64,000 bases of DNA from JAYPWI01 sp964629575 (GTDB lineage: Bacteria > Actinomycetota > Acidimicrobiia > Acidimicrobiales > Poriferisodalaceae). The stretch lies in assembly GCA_964629575.1 (NCBI GenBank), contig CAZVUM010000009.1:38118-102117 (forward strand), in the 5' to 3' direction. Under the pieces are notes generated by a model. The model did not search any database. It worked only from the letters and a program-made list of their open reading frames with translations, and was not told the DNA's origin. The position numbers and the translations under genes were made by a program. Positions 25,678 through 33,338 of this stretch are shown in pieces (position 1 is the first letter of the stretch; each line of letters begins with the position of its first letter).

Positions 25678-25718
25678 GTTGAGCAACTTCGGTGCCTGAC
25701 ACCGAGGTTGCTCAACTT
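25677..25718. repeat. Dispersed palindrome, family B copy 2 (convergent gene ends)
   Basis: Arms AGTTGAGCAAC and GTTGCTCAACTT surround the inner hairpin GGTGCCTGACACC, nearly identical to the copy at 5306-5346. It starts at the last base of the polX stop and lies between polX and the convergent lipoprotein gene ending at 25734, which supports a terminator role on both strands. Confidence 0.75.
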
Positions 25719-25733
25719 CGTACGACGACCTCG

Positions 25734-26558
25734 TCAGCCGGCGCAGAGGTAGAAGCCGTCGAAGACCTCGGTGATCTCGCCGTCCTCCACCAGCACCCAG
25801 ACGTGGAGAAATTCGACAAAGGCGTCGAAGCGGTCATCGCCTTCGACGAGGTCGGTGAACACGGCGTTGGCGTCGAGCGCCGGGCCCGGATCTTCCCAGT
25901 TCTGAAGGCTCGGATCGTGGAAGCAGTACCCGGGGTGGAAGGTCGCGGTTTCTCCCAGGAGCATGCGCCGGGTCGCCGTCACGTCGTTGCTGATCCACTC
26001 GTCCTCGACCGGTTCGTCGGGGAAGCGGTCGTACGCGTTGTCACCCGAGTACCGGCACAGCAGGTCGACGTCGACAGCGACGCCGGTGGTGCCGAGAGCG
26101 ACGTTCTCGATGGCGACGAGCCAGACCCCGTCTGGAAGGTCGCCAGGGCCTGGTTCACACCCAGAACCGTCCGCACCGTCGACTGGATCGCCGTCTGCGT
26201 CGACCTGGCGAGGGCCTCCGAGGCCGTAGCGGGCAGCGATCACCGACGATCCGGCGCCTGACGCCACAACGTGTTCGAAGTCCTCATAGGGATCGGTGGC
26301 CGAGGGCGCGGTGGTGGACGGAATGGTGGACGGCGGCACGGTCGCTGGTGGCACGGTCGTGGGTTGATCGCTGTCAGGAATCGAGACGCCTGGCGCGGTG
26401 GTCGGCGGCGCCGATGTCTGGGCGACCGTGGAGTCTGCCCCGGGGACAGGTCGTGTCTGAACCGTCGACGCCACCTCGTCCGCTCCGTCCGAACAGGCTC
26501 CGAGGAGCACCAGCAGCATCATGACGGCGACGGGTCGCAGTTTCCTGACGGGGGCCAT
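25734..26558 (-). CDS. Hypothetical lipoprotein with Pro/Thr-rich linker
   Basis: A 274-residue exported protein. MAPVRKLRPVAVMMLLVLLG is a signal peptide ending in a lipobox with Cys at about residue 22. About 70 residues of Thr/Pro/Ala linker follow, typical of actinobacterial cell-surface lipoproteins that reach through the wall. The C-terminal globular part contains several Cys (GSGCEPGPG, LLCRYSGDN, GYCFHDPS, FYLCAG) that could form disulfides outside the cell. I recognise no family. It is convergent with polX. Confidence 0.75.
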   Translation of the reverse strand: MAPVRKLRPVAVMMLLVLLGACSDGADEVASTVQTRPVPGADSTVAQTSAPPTTAPGVSIPDSDQPTTVPPATVPPSTIPSTTAPSATDPYEDFEHVVASGAGSSVIAARYGLGGPRQVDADGDPVDGADGSGCEPGPGDLPDGVWLVAIENVALGTTGVAVDVDLLCRYSGDNAYDRFPDEPVEDEWISNDVTATRRMLLGETATFHPGYCFHDPSLQNWEDPGPALDANAVFTDLVEGDDRFDAFVEFLHVWVLVEDGEITEVFDGFYLCAG

Positions 26559-26626
26559 GTGAGATCCATCGGCCTCGACGCCGAGAGATTCGAGCGCATC
26601 CGCCTCATCTCGCCCATGCGGTGCCG

Positions 26627-26632
26627 TAGGCT
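26627..26632 (+). promoter_or_regulatory. Probable -10 box for leaderless nitroreductase transcript
   Basis: TAGGCT is followed by seven bases and the ATG at 26640. It has the same TAnnnT geometry as several other genes in the window, with no ribosome-binding site. Confidence 0.45.
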
Positions 26633-26639
26633 CGCCGCC

Positions 26640-27089
26640 ATGTCATGGGATGGGGAATACGAACCGAGCACCTGGGACTGGGTCGCCGAGCAAGCTGCGG
26701 CCTATGAGGCGTCCAACGGATCCGAAGCGAACACGCTGCGCGATACGGGGATGCCGGTCATGGTGATGACCTGCAGGGGCCACAAGAGCGGCAAGATCCG
26801 CAAGGTTCCGCTGATGAAGGTCGAGCACAACGGCGAGTACGCAATCATCGGCTCCAAGGGCGGAGCTCCGGCGCATCCGGGCTGGTACTACAACCTGGTC
26901 GCGGACAACCGGGTCCTGATCCAGGACGGCCCCGAGCCCTTCGAGACCACGGTTCGTCTGGTGGAGGGCGACGAGCGTGCGGAGTGGTGGGAACGGGCCG
27001 TGGCGGCCTTCCCGCCGTACGCGGAGTACGAGGTCAAAGCGGCAGAGGCCGATCGGGTGATCCCGGTCTTCATCTCAGACGCCGTCTGA
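26640..27089 (+). CDS. Deazaflavin (F420)-dependent nitroreductase family protein (DDN-like)
   Basis: A 149-residue protein of the DDN/DUF385 family. The N-terminal helix is WDWVAEQAAAYEASNG. MVMTCRGHKSGKIRKVPLMK (about 42-60) is the typical F420-binding strand pair (TxGRKSGxxRxxPL in relatives), and GGAPAHPGWYYNLVADNRV is the conserved second half. Family members use reduced F420 to reduce quinones, nitro compounds or enones. It leads a run with the CMD-like and enolase-superfamily genes (TGATG overlap, then 10 bp), suggesting one operon. F420 use is inferred from the family. Confidence 0.9.
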   Translation: MSWDGEYEPSTWDWVAEQAAAYEASNGSEANTLRDTGMPVMVMTCRGHKSGKIRKVPLMKVEHNGEYAIIGSKGGAPAHPGWYYNLVADNRVLIQDGPEPFETTVRLVEGDERAEWWERAVAAFPPYAEYEVKAAEADRVIPVFISDAV

Positions 27090-27649
27090 TGCGCCTGCCT
27101 CCTCCTGACGAGGCGGACCTCACACCCACCCAGCAGGCGTACAAGGAAGCCGTCACCGCCGGCCGCCCGGGGATGCTCGACGACATCTGGCGGATCGGCC
27201 CCTTCGGTGTGCTTCAGCACGCTCCGGAGATGGGCCTGGCGGCGCTGCCGGTCGGCACAGCGGTCCGCCAGACGACCCTTTCGGTGCAGGCTCGCGAGAT
27301 CGCGATTCTGGCCGCGGGGATCCACCATCGCGCCAAGTTCGAGTTCGCGGCCCATCGCAGAATCGGCGTGGCGGCGGGCCTCGACGGCGACGCACTCGAC
27401 CGCTGGGCCGCCGGCGGCGACCCCGGCTTCGAGGGCGAGAACGACGTCGCGGCTCGGGTGGCGAGCACGCTGGTGTCCACGAGTCGGATTCCCGACGACC
27501 TCTATGCGGAGGGCGTGCAGACCTTCGGGGAGCAGGGCCTCGTAGAGCTGGTGTCGAGCGTCGGCTACTACTGCATGGTCTCGCTCACCCTCAACGCCTT
27601 CGACGTGCCGCTCGTCGATGGCATGGTCGATCCCTGGCCGGAGGACTGA
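27089..27649 (+). CDS. Carboxymuconolactone decarboxylase-like (CMD) family protein
   Basis: A 186-residue all-helical protein of the AhpD/CMD superfamily. The core helix pair is LSVQAREIAILAAGIHHRAK followed by EFAAHRRIGVAAGLD. The late VELVSSVGYYCMVSLTLNAF matches the subgroup found next to oxidoreductases. The CxxC pair of peroxidase-type AhpD is absent and the usual Cys position is replaced by HHRAKFE, so a redox role is unlikely; the active function is unknown. Its ATG overlaps the previous stop by one base. It may act on lactone or keto intermediates made by its neighbours. Confidence 0.82.
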   Translation: MRLPPPDEADLTPTQQAYKEAVTAGRPGMLDDIWRIGPFGVLQHAPEMGLAALPVGTAVRQTTLSVQAREIAILAAGIHHRAKFEFAAHRRIGVAAGLDGDALDRWAAGGDPGFEGENDVAARVASTLVSTSRIPDDLYAEGVQTFGEQGLVELVSSVGYYCMVSLTLNAFDVPLVDGMVDPWPED

Positions 27650-27659
27650 CCCTCACGCC

Positions 27660-28892
27660 ATGACGCTCGAGTCGATCGAGACCTTCGTCACGGTGCCGCC
27701 GACCGGCATCGGAGGCTCGTTCTGGGTGCTGGTGAGGATCACGACCGACGACGGCGTCCAGGGCGTCGGCGAGTGCTACGGGATTCCGGTGTCGGGCGAC
27801 ATCGCGGCGGCGATGGTCGAGGACACCTTCGATCGGTTCATCGCCGGCAGCGATCCGCACCACGTGGAGACGATGTTCCGGCGCGTGTACTCGGCCGGAT
27901 TCACCCAGCGGCCCGACATCTCGATGATGGGCGTCTGGAGCGGCATCGAGATGGCGGTCTGGGACATCCTCGGGAAGATCCACGGCGTGCCCTGCTACGA
28001 GCTCCTCGGCGGGCGCTTCCACGATCGCCTCCGGACCTACACGTACCTGTACCCGCTCGACGTGGGGCCGGACGGCAACCCGCTCCCAGGTGCGCCCGAC
28101 GTGTACCACGACGGGGATGCGGCGGCCGAGGTCGCTCTCCGGTACGTCGACATGGGCTGGACGGCGGTGAAACAAGATCCCGCGGGCCCCTACAGCTTCC
28201 AGGGAGGCAGGGAGCTGTCGCTGACAGAGCTCGAACGGTCCGAGTACTCCGTGCGCTGCATCCGCGAGGCGGTCGGCACTCGCGCCGACATTCTGTTCGG
28301 AACGCATGGGCAGATGACCACGTCCTCGGCGATCCGCCTCGCCAAACGTCTCGAGCCCCACGACCCCCTCTGGTTCGAGGAGCCCTGCCCGCCAGACCAG
28401 ATGGACGCGATCGGCCGAGTGGCGAGGGCCACCAGCATTCCCGTGGCGACGGGGGAGCGGTTGACGACCCGGGTGGAGTTCAAGGCCGCGCTCGACGCAG
28501 GTGTTGCCATCCTCCAGCCCGACATCGGTCGCTCCGGCGGGGTGTGGGAGACCAAGAAGATCGCTTCGCTCGCGGAGCTGTACAACGCCCAGATCGCGCC
28601 GCACATCTACTGCGGGCCCGTGGCCCATGCGGCGGCGGCGCATGTCGGTTTCACATGCCCTAACTTCCTGATCCTCGAGACGATCCAGACGGACTTCCAC
28701 GACGCCGTCGTTCGTCGGCCGCTTGAGTGGGATGGCGGCTTCGTCCTTCCGCCGTCCGTGCCCGGGCTCGGCGTCGAGTTCGACGACGACGTGATCGCCG
28801 CACATCCCTACGAGAGCGGCGGCCGGCTCCACCTCGAGATGGCCCAGACGCCGCTCGACTCCGCCAACACGCGTATCGTCACCGATCTGTGA
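27660..28892 (+). CDS. Enolase-superfamily (mandelate racemase/muconate lactonizing) enzyme
   Basis: A 410-residue enolase-superfamily protein: an N-terminal capping domain (LVRITTDDGVQGVGECYG, about 23-40), then the (beta/alpha)7-beta barrel. Acidic ligands appear as FEEP (about residue 239) and TGER (about 264), and APHIY (about 314) gives the catalytic His, all as in acid-sugar dehydratases. The first metal-ligand position is unusual: where relatives have DFHGR or DaN, this protein has GTHGQ (about 213), so the Asp is a Gly. It is the third gene of the operon with the nitroreductase and CMD-like protein. Acid-sugar dehydration is only a family-level guess. Confidence 0.85.
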   Translation: MTLESIETFVTVPPTGIGGSFWVLVRITTDDGVQGVGECYGIPVSGDIAAAMVEDTFDRFIAGSDPHHVETMFRRVYSAGFTQRPDISMMGVWSGIEMAVWDILGKIHGVPCYELLGGRFHDRLRTYTYLYPLDVGPDGNPLPGAPDVYHDGDAAAEVALRYVDMGWTAVKQDPAGPYSFQGGRELSLTELERSEYSVRCIREAVGTRADILFGTHGQMTTSSAIRLAKRLEPHDPLWFEEPCPPDQMDAIGRVARATSIPVATGERLTTRVEFKAALDAGVAILQPDIGRSGGVWETKKIASLAELYNAQIAPHIYCGPVAHAAAAHVGFTCPNFLILETIQTDFHDAVVRRPLEWDGGFVLPPSVPGLGVEFDDDVIAAHPYESGGRLHLEMAQTPLDSANTRIVTDL

Positions 28893-28930
28893 CGGATCAG
28901 CGACCCTGTTTGGACGATGGAGTCTGTGTG

Positions 28931-29301
28931 ATGCGAGTCCGGGTGATCGAAAGCGAGTCCGNNNNNNNNNNNNNNNNNNNNNNNNNNNNNNNNNNNNNNN
29001 NNNNNNNNNNNNNNNNNNNNNNNNNNNNNNNNNNNNNNNNNNNNNNNNNNNNNNNNNNNNNTGCTGCTTCCACGACGTTGCCGCTGGGCTGGTCGTTTCG
29101 GGCGACACGCTGTTCTGCGGAGGCCCCGGGGCCACCGGCCGCAGCTACAGCGACGAGCCCACCATTCTGCGGTCGATTCGCGACCGGCTGCTGAGCCTGT
29201 CGGGGGAGACGATCGTGCACACGGGCCACGGCGACAGCACGCGCATCGACGACGAGCGCGAACGGGTGATGGACCGCATCGCCGAGCTGGGGATCGACTA
29301 G
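28931..29301 (+). CDS. MBL-fold hydrolase, middle lost in an assembly gap
   Basis: After the gap about 79 residues give the C-terminal part of a metallo-beta-lactamase-fold hydrolase (glyoxalase II-like). Asp and His ligands appear in LVVSGDTLFCGGPGATGRS and in ETIVHTGHGDSTRIDDE. Before the gap, an ATG at 28931 opens MRVRVIESES, which fits the first strand of such proteins. Since family members have about 200 residues or more, roughly 100 or more residues should lie in the unsequenced part. Joining the two pieces is my inference. The gene would follow the enolase-superfamily gene by 38 bp in the same direction. Confidence 0.7.
28962..29061. other. Assembly gap (100 N) inside the MBL-fold gene
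   Basis: A third run of exactly 100 N. The flanks are not duplicated. The protein pieces on either side imply that over 300 bp are missing, more than the N count shows. Confidence 0.9.
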
Positions 29302-29378
29302 CCGGCGGGCCGGGGCGAGTGGCACCTCTTGGTTGGCCTTCGCGATGCCTCTGCGATAGCGAGCGCTGTGCTCGGCGG

Positions 29379-29786
29379 TCAGCGGTGGGTCTTGCGCCAC
29401 ACCACCTTGAGGCCCGACCAGACATCGGAGATGGCGCACACCTTGACGTCGACGAGTTTGGTGGCGAGGACTGTTGCACGCACGACGTCCCCTGTCAGGT
29501 CGGTCGCGACTTTGGCCGTCTTCTTGGGCCATGCCAGCCAGATCACCCGGTCGGGAAACACTGCGTCGGCGAGCGAGTCGAGATCGGTGTCGAGGTCGAC
29601 GCGTTCGGTGTAGAACGCTGCCACCACATCGGGGAGGTCCGCCAGATTGGCGTCGAGGTCGACGTCGTCGGGCAGGTCGTCCAGCAGCGAGCGAAAGTCG
29701 GCAGGTTCGTTGACTGTCGCCACTCGGTGGCCCGGCTTGATGCCGAGTTTCTTCGCCAGGGGAGTCCCGGAGTATCCGGCGGGCAT
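29379..29786 (-). CDS. DUF3052 family protein
   Basis: A 135-residue protein matching DUF3052, a family common in actinobacteria and of unknown function. It has the hallmark opening AGYSGTPLAKKLGIKPGHRV, a middle acidic region (DLPDDVDLDANLADLPDV), and FPDRVIWLAWPKKTAKVATD followed by VDVKVCAISDVWSGLKVVWR. The ATG at 29786 is directly preceded by an in-frame TAG, and a ten-codon reading frame (29819 to 29787) runs into that stop. The N-terminus may once have been longer. It faces the MBL gene and is preceded by palindrome A copy 2. Confidence 0.9.
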   Translation of the reverse strand: MPAGYSGTPLAKKLGIKPGHRVATVNEPADFRSLLDDLPDDVDLDANLADLPDVVAAFYTERVDLDTDLDSLADAVFPDRVIWLAWPKKTAKVATDLTGDVVRATVLATKLVDVKVCAISDVWSGLKVVWRKTHR

Positions 29787-29854
29787 CTACCGCTCGGCTT
29801 CTGAGGTGTCGGATGCCATGGCGATCACCAAGTTCCCTGCCGGACGTCCGCGCA

Positions 29855-29888
29855 GTTTAGGTTCCAGGAGCGCTCCTGGAACCTAAAC
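29855..29888. repeat. Dispersed palindrome, family A copy 2
   Basis: A perfect 34-bp palindrome whose half-site is GTTTAGGTTCCAGGAGC. It lies six bases after the hydrolase stop (minus strand) and upstream of the DUF3052 gene, so it could terminate the hydrolase transcript and insulate the next gene. Confidence 0.85.
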
Positions 29889-29893
29889 CGTGT

Positions 29894-30745
29894 TCAGAGC
29901 CGATGCGTTGCGAGGAACTCGGCGAGATCGGCTGCGACTCGCTCCGGTGACTGTTGATGGATTCCGTGCCCATGGTCCTGAAAGTGTGTGGTTGAGAAGG
30001 CCGTAGACGCCGCGAGGAAGAGGTCCGGTTCGCCCACAGCGACAACGCTGCCCTTGTCACGATCTCCGTACGCCAGATGGGCGGGGCAGGCGACCCGTGC
30101 GAGCAGCTCGGTCGCGGGCGGGAGCACAGGTCGATCAGGGTCCATCAATGCGGTCCAGATGTCGGGGTCGCAGTCGGCGAGCTGCCGTGTCCAACTTGCG
30201 AGTGCTGCGGGAGGAAGGAACTCACCAAGAGTTGTCCGGTCTACGGCGACGTCGGCGACCGCGGCGACGAACCAGTCGTACGAATGGGTCTCTGAGCGGT
30301 AGGTGCGGACCACATCGCCAAGAGCGAACACCGCTCCGAGGAACGGGATGCATCGAGGGAAATCCTTCTGCTCGTAGGTCAGTGGTGTCTGGTCGATGGT
30401 GTACACGGCATGGACGAGCTCTGGATTTCGGGCGGCGACCGTGAGACCGACGTAGCCGCCTTGCGAGAAGCCGACGACGATCGCGGCTCCTGTGACCTCT
30501 CGGATGAACCGACCGATGTGCTCCGCATTCCGGCCAGGGCCATAGCTACCGCCAATCCATGGTGACCGACCTTGGCCCCAGACGTCGACGGCGTAGAGGT
30601 TGTCGCGGCCGAGCTGCTCGACCACGCCGTAGAAGTCGACCGAGCCGTTTGTGAAGCCCGGAATGAACACGATCGGCGGAGCGTTCCCCGGAACGTGCTG
30701 GTAGTGCAGGTCGTGCCCGTCGACCTGCCACGTGTGCTGCTGCAT
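29894..30745 (-). CDS. Alpha/beta hydrolase
   Basis: A 283-residue alpha/beta hydrolase. The oxyanion region is IVFIPGFTNGSVDFYG (about 20-35), the nucleophile elbow is GFSQGG (about 92-97), an acid candidate is LAYGDRDKG (about 225), and the catalytic His is in DHGHGIHQQSPE (about 257). This is a complete Ser-Asp-His set, consistent with an esterase, lactonase or C-C hydrolase. GGGGG precedes the ATG at 30745; the reading frame extends upstream through palindrome A copy 3, but that part is not family-like. It lies between two copies of that palindrome. Confidence 0.88.
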   Translation of the reverse strand: MQQHTWQVDGHDLHYQHVPGNAPPIVFIPGFTNGSVDFYGVVEQLGRDNLYAVDVWGQGRSPWIGGSYGPGRNAEHIGRFIREVTGAAIVVGFSQGGYVGLTVAARNPELVHAVYTIDQTPLTYEQKDFPRCIPFLGAVFALGDVVRTYRSETHSYDWFVAAVADVAVDRTTLGEFLPPAALASWTRQLADCDPDIWTALMDPDRPVLPPATELLARVACPAHLAYGDRDKGSVVAVGEPDLFLAASTAFSTTHFQDHGHGIHQQSPERVAADLAEFLATHRL

Positions 30746-30806
30746 CGTGAACCCCCGTGATGTCCCTGTCAGAGAATCTATGTGTCTGCGTCCGCCTGCC
30801 AGCCGG

Positions 30807-30838
30807 TTTAGGTTCCAGGAGCGCTCCTGGAACCTAAA
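30807..30838. repeat. Dispersed palindrome, family A copy 3
   Basis: A perfect 32-bp palindrome with left half TTTAGGTTCCAGGAGC. It lies upstream of the hydrolase start, and its right edge directly touches the first recognisable codon of the HNH endonuclease remnant at 30839. This marks a junction between unrelated sequences. Confidence 0.85.
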
Positions 30839-31030
30839 TCGCCACCGGCTCGGTTCTGCGACGTCGATCACCTCGAGCCCCACAGCCACGGGGGACACAC
30901 GGATCAAGCCAATTCGGGGCCCCTGTGCCCGCATCACAATCGGCACAAACACGCCCACGGCTACAGCGTCAGACGCGACATGTCCGGCCGCTGGATCATC
31001 CGAAGACCCGACGGCAGCGTGCTCGAGTGA
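30839..31030 (+). pseudogene. HNH endonuclease remnant (DUF222/HNH type), C-terminal end only
   Basis: Reading from 30839 to the TGA at 31028-31030 gives 63 residues that are plainly the C-terminal HNH domain of the DUF222-type endonucleases common in actinobacteria: FCDVDHLEPHSHGGHTDQAN, then PLCPHHNRHKHAHGYSVRRD, then WIIRRPDGSVLE. The two Cys, the DH pair and the HH/KH pair of the nuclease are all present. The 300 or more residues that normally precede are missing, and no start codon fits; the homology begins exactly where palindrome A copy 3 ends. It is convergent with the flavoprotein gene ending at 31044. Confidence 0.75.
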
Positions 31031-31043
31031 GCCGCCCGCAGAC

Positions 31044-32306
31044 CTACGTCCACCGGATCGTCGGGGGCGCCGCGTTGAGGGTCTCGATCGCGAAACCCGC
31101 GGCCGCCTTGTAGCGAGCCATGTACTCCTCGACCTCCGCGCGCGGGATCACGTCCTCGATGTCGTCGAACACTCCGCCGCAGAGGTCGTCGACCTTGCCG
31201 AGAATCCCCACAGGGCCGGCACCGCGATTTCGCAGGATCAGCTGGTTGACGTCGTCGAGTAGACGGTCCTCGTAGGCCTGCAGCGCCTCGGGGCCCACGC
31301 CGTGATTCACGAACTCGGCCCCCAGCACCCGCGTGTCGACGATGGCCTGGCTCGCTCCATTGGACCCCACCGGGTACATGACATGGGCTGCGTCACCGAT
31401 CAACGCCACGCGACCGTCGAGCCACGTGGGAAGCGGGTCGCGATCGACCATCGGGTACTCGAGAACCCGTTCGGCGCCACGGATCAGCGACGGAACGTCC
31501 ATCCAGTCCCAGTTCCAGTCCTCGAAGCTGCCGACGAACTTGTCGATGTGGACCTCTCGGTTCCAGTCGGATTGCTCGAAGTCCTGGGACGTCGTGTCGT
31601 AGGTGAGCTCGGCGATCCAGTTGATCGTCGCGAGACCGGTGTCGGGATCCGGGGCGCTGATCGGGTAGCAGATGAATCGGTGTTCGAGGCTTCCGACCAA
31701 CACGAACGCCGAACCCGAGCGAATCGGTACGCCGTTCGACGTTCCTCGCCACATCACCGGCCCACCCCAGATCGGCTCGCCCTCCTCGGGGTACATCTGG
31801 GCCCGAATCGCCGAGTGCAGGCCGTCGGCCGCGATCAACACGTCGCCCTCGGTCTCGAGGGTGGAGCCATCCCTTCGCTGAAGGGTCGCGCAAATCCCCG
31901 AGCCCTCGTTGCGAAAGTCCGAGACCCGGTGGCCCGTGCGGACGCAGCCCGGCCCGAGCCGCTCGACAACGGCGTCGTACAGCAGCATCTGCAGTTCGCC
32001 TCGATGGACTGCATATTGAGGCCAGTTGTACCCGGCGAGTCTTCCTCGGGGCTCTGACCACACGTCGTTGCCGTTGCGGCCGACCAACGCCCACTCGGTC
32101 GCGGGAAGGCCGATCTCGTCGAGCCGGCCCTCGAAGCCCAGGTCGTACAGCTCGCGCACCGCGTTGGGCTGGAGGTTGATCCCCACACCCAGTGGCCGGA
32201 GTTCGTCGACGGCCTCGTAGACCTCGACGTCGACTCCGATCTGATGGCAGGTCAGGGCCAACGAGAGACCGGCGATGCCCCCGCCGGCGACGAGAACCCT
32301 GCTCAC
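31044..32306 (-). CDS. FAD-dependent aromatic monooxygenase (PHBH fold)
   Basis: A 420-residue group A flavoprotein monooxygenase. RVLVAGGGIAGLSLALTCHQ (residues 3-22) binds the FAD ADP. GDVLIAADGLHSAIRAQMYP (about 155-174) is the DG motif, and RVALIGDAAHVMYPVGSNGA (about 290-309) is the GD motif. The complete set indicates an NAD(P)H-dependent hydroxylase such as a salicylate- or hydroxybenzoate-type enzyme. The start is GTG, and the gene follows the small membrane-protein gene by seven bases on the same strand, so they are probably cotranscribed. The substrate is not assignable. Confidence 0.9.
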   Translation of the reverse strand: MSRVLVAGGGIAGLSLALTCHQIGVDVEVYEAVDELRPLGVGINLQPNAVRELYDLGFEGRLDEIGLPATEWALVGRNGNDVWSEPRGRLAGYNWPQYAVHRGELQMLLYDAVVERLGPGCVRTGHRVSDFRNEGSGICATLQRRDGSTLETEGDVLIAADGLHSAIRAQMYPEEGEPIWGGPVMWRGTSNGVPIRSGSAFVLVGSLEHRFICYPISAPDPDTGLATINWIAELTYDTTSQDFEQSDWNREVHIDKFVGSFEDWNWDWMDVPSLIRGAERVLEYPMVDRDPLPTWLDGRVALIGDAAHVMYPVGSNGASQAIVDTRVLGAEFVNHGVGPEALQAYEDRLLDDVNQLILRNRGAGPVGILGKVDDLCGGVFDDIEDVIPRAEVEEYMARYKAAAGFAIETLNAAPPTIRWT

Positions 32307-32313
32307 ACTGCGA

Positions 32314-32496
32314 TCAGCTTTCGTCCTGCGCCTGGCGCTTCTTCATCATGTACACGACCCCGCCGATGATCAGCAGCAGCAAGAGCAGGCGCCCACGCTT
32401 GCGGCTTCCCGCCGCGTCGCCGAGGAGATCGGCGGCGGCATCCGTGATGTCGGCGGCGCCGTCGATGACGTCGTCCATGAGGGTTGCTTGCTCCAT
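32314..32496 (-). CDS. Small single-span membrane protein (hypothetical)
   Basis: Sixty residues from an ATG at 32496 preceded by AGGAG at good spacing. An acidic amphipathic N-terminal part (DDVIDGAADITDAAADLLGD) is followed by a basic patch, one membrane span (LLLLLLIIGGVVYMM, about 38-52) and a KKRQ end. No family is recognised. It is upstream of and probably cotranscribed with the flavoprotein monooxygenase, and divergent from deoD. Confidence 0.6.
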   Translation of the reverse strand: MEQATLMDDVIDGAADITDAAADLLGDAAGSRKRGRLLLLLLIIGGVVYMMKKRQAQDES

Positions 32497-32609
32497 GTCG
32501 GGCTCCTGTCCGCGTCCACCGGTGAGCCGCCGTGAGCAGCGGCTCGTGTCCAAACGCTATCCGCCAGCAGTGGCGGTTCCGACGCGGCTCCCCGTGCGAC
32601 ACTCACACG

Positions 32610-33335
32610 ATGCCGACGCCGCACATCTCCGCACCCGACGGTGCCTTCGCTCCGACGGTCCTGATGCCCGGGGACCCGCTGCGGGCGGCCTACATCGCGG
32701 AGCGCTTCCTCGACGATGCGGAGATGGTGACCAACGTCCGCAACTGCAGCGGATTCACCGGGTCGGTGTCGGGGACGCCCGTTTCGGTCATGGCCTCGGG
32801 AATGGGGATGCCGTCCGCCGCCATCTACATCACCGAGCTGTACCGCTTTTACGACGTCGAGACGATCATGCGCGTAGGAACCGCTGGGGTCTACGACCCC
32901 ACGATGGATCTGCGGACACTGGTCGTCGCCGACGACTGCATCACCAACTCCAACATGGCCGAGCTGATTCTGGGCGACGGTTGGCGCGACAAGCTGAAGC
33001 CGACCCCGGATCTGCTGGCGCGGGCGCACGGGGTCGCCACCGCCCGAGACACCGTCCTTCGAGCCGGCACCGTCTTCACCTCCGACATCTTCTACGAGCC
33101 GGACGAAGGTCTGAACCAGCGGATGGTCGACGCAGGCGTGGCGGCCGTCGAGATGGAGACGGCAGCCCTCTACGCCCTGGCAGTTGCTGAGGGCCGGCGA
33201 GCTCTGAGCATCGTCACCACGACCGACCATCTCGTGCGCGGCGAGCACCTGAGCAGCGGCGAGCGTCAGACGACCCTCGATGAGATGATCGAGTTCGCCT
33301 TGGCCGTCGCCGTAGAAACCGGAGCGGCCGCCTGA
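32610..33335 (+). CDS. deoD: Purine nucleoside phosphorylase (DeoD type)
   Basis: A 241-residue hexameric-type nucleoside phosphorylase that releases ribose- or deoxyribose-1-phosphate from purine nucleosides. VLMPGDPLRAAYIAERFL (about 17-34) binds phosphate, and SVMASGMGMPSAAIYITEL (about 59-77) is the conserved phosphate/ribose loop. VAAVEMETAALYALA (about 175-189) carries the ribose-binding Glu residues, and IVTTTDHLV (about 202) has the catalytic Asp. Length and order are normal. It is convergent with the M20 peptidase, with only three bases between stops. It is probably a salvage gene. Confidence 0.93.
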   Translation: MPTPHISAPDGAFAPTVLMPGDPLRAAYIAERFLDDAEMVTNVRNCSGFTGSVSGTPVSVMASGMGMPSAAIYITELYRFYDVETIMRVGTAGVYDPTMDLRTLVVADDCITNSNMAELILGDGWRDKLKPTPDLLARAHGVATARDTVLRAGTVFTSDIFYEPDEGLNQRMVDAGVAAVEMETAALYALAVAEGRRALSIVTTTDHLVRGEHLSSGERQTTLDEMIEFALAVAVETGAAA

Positions 33336-33338
33336 GGC

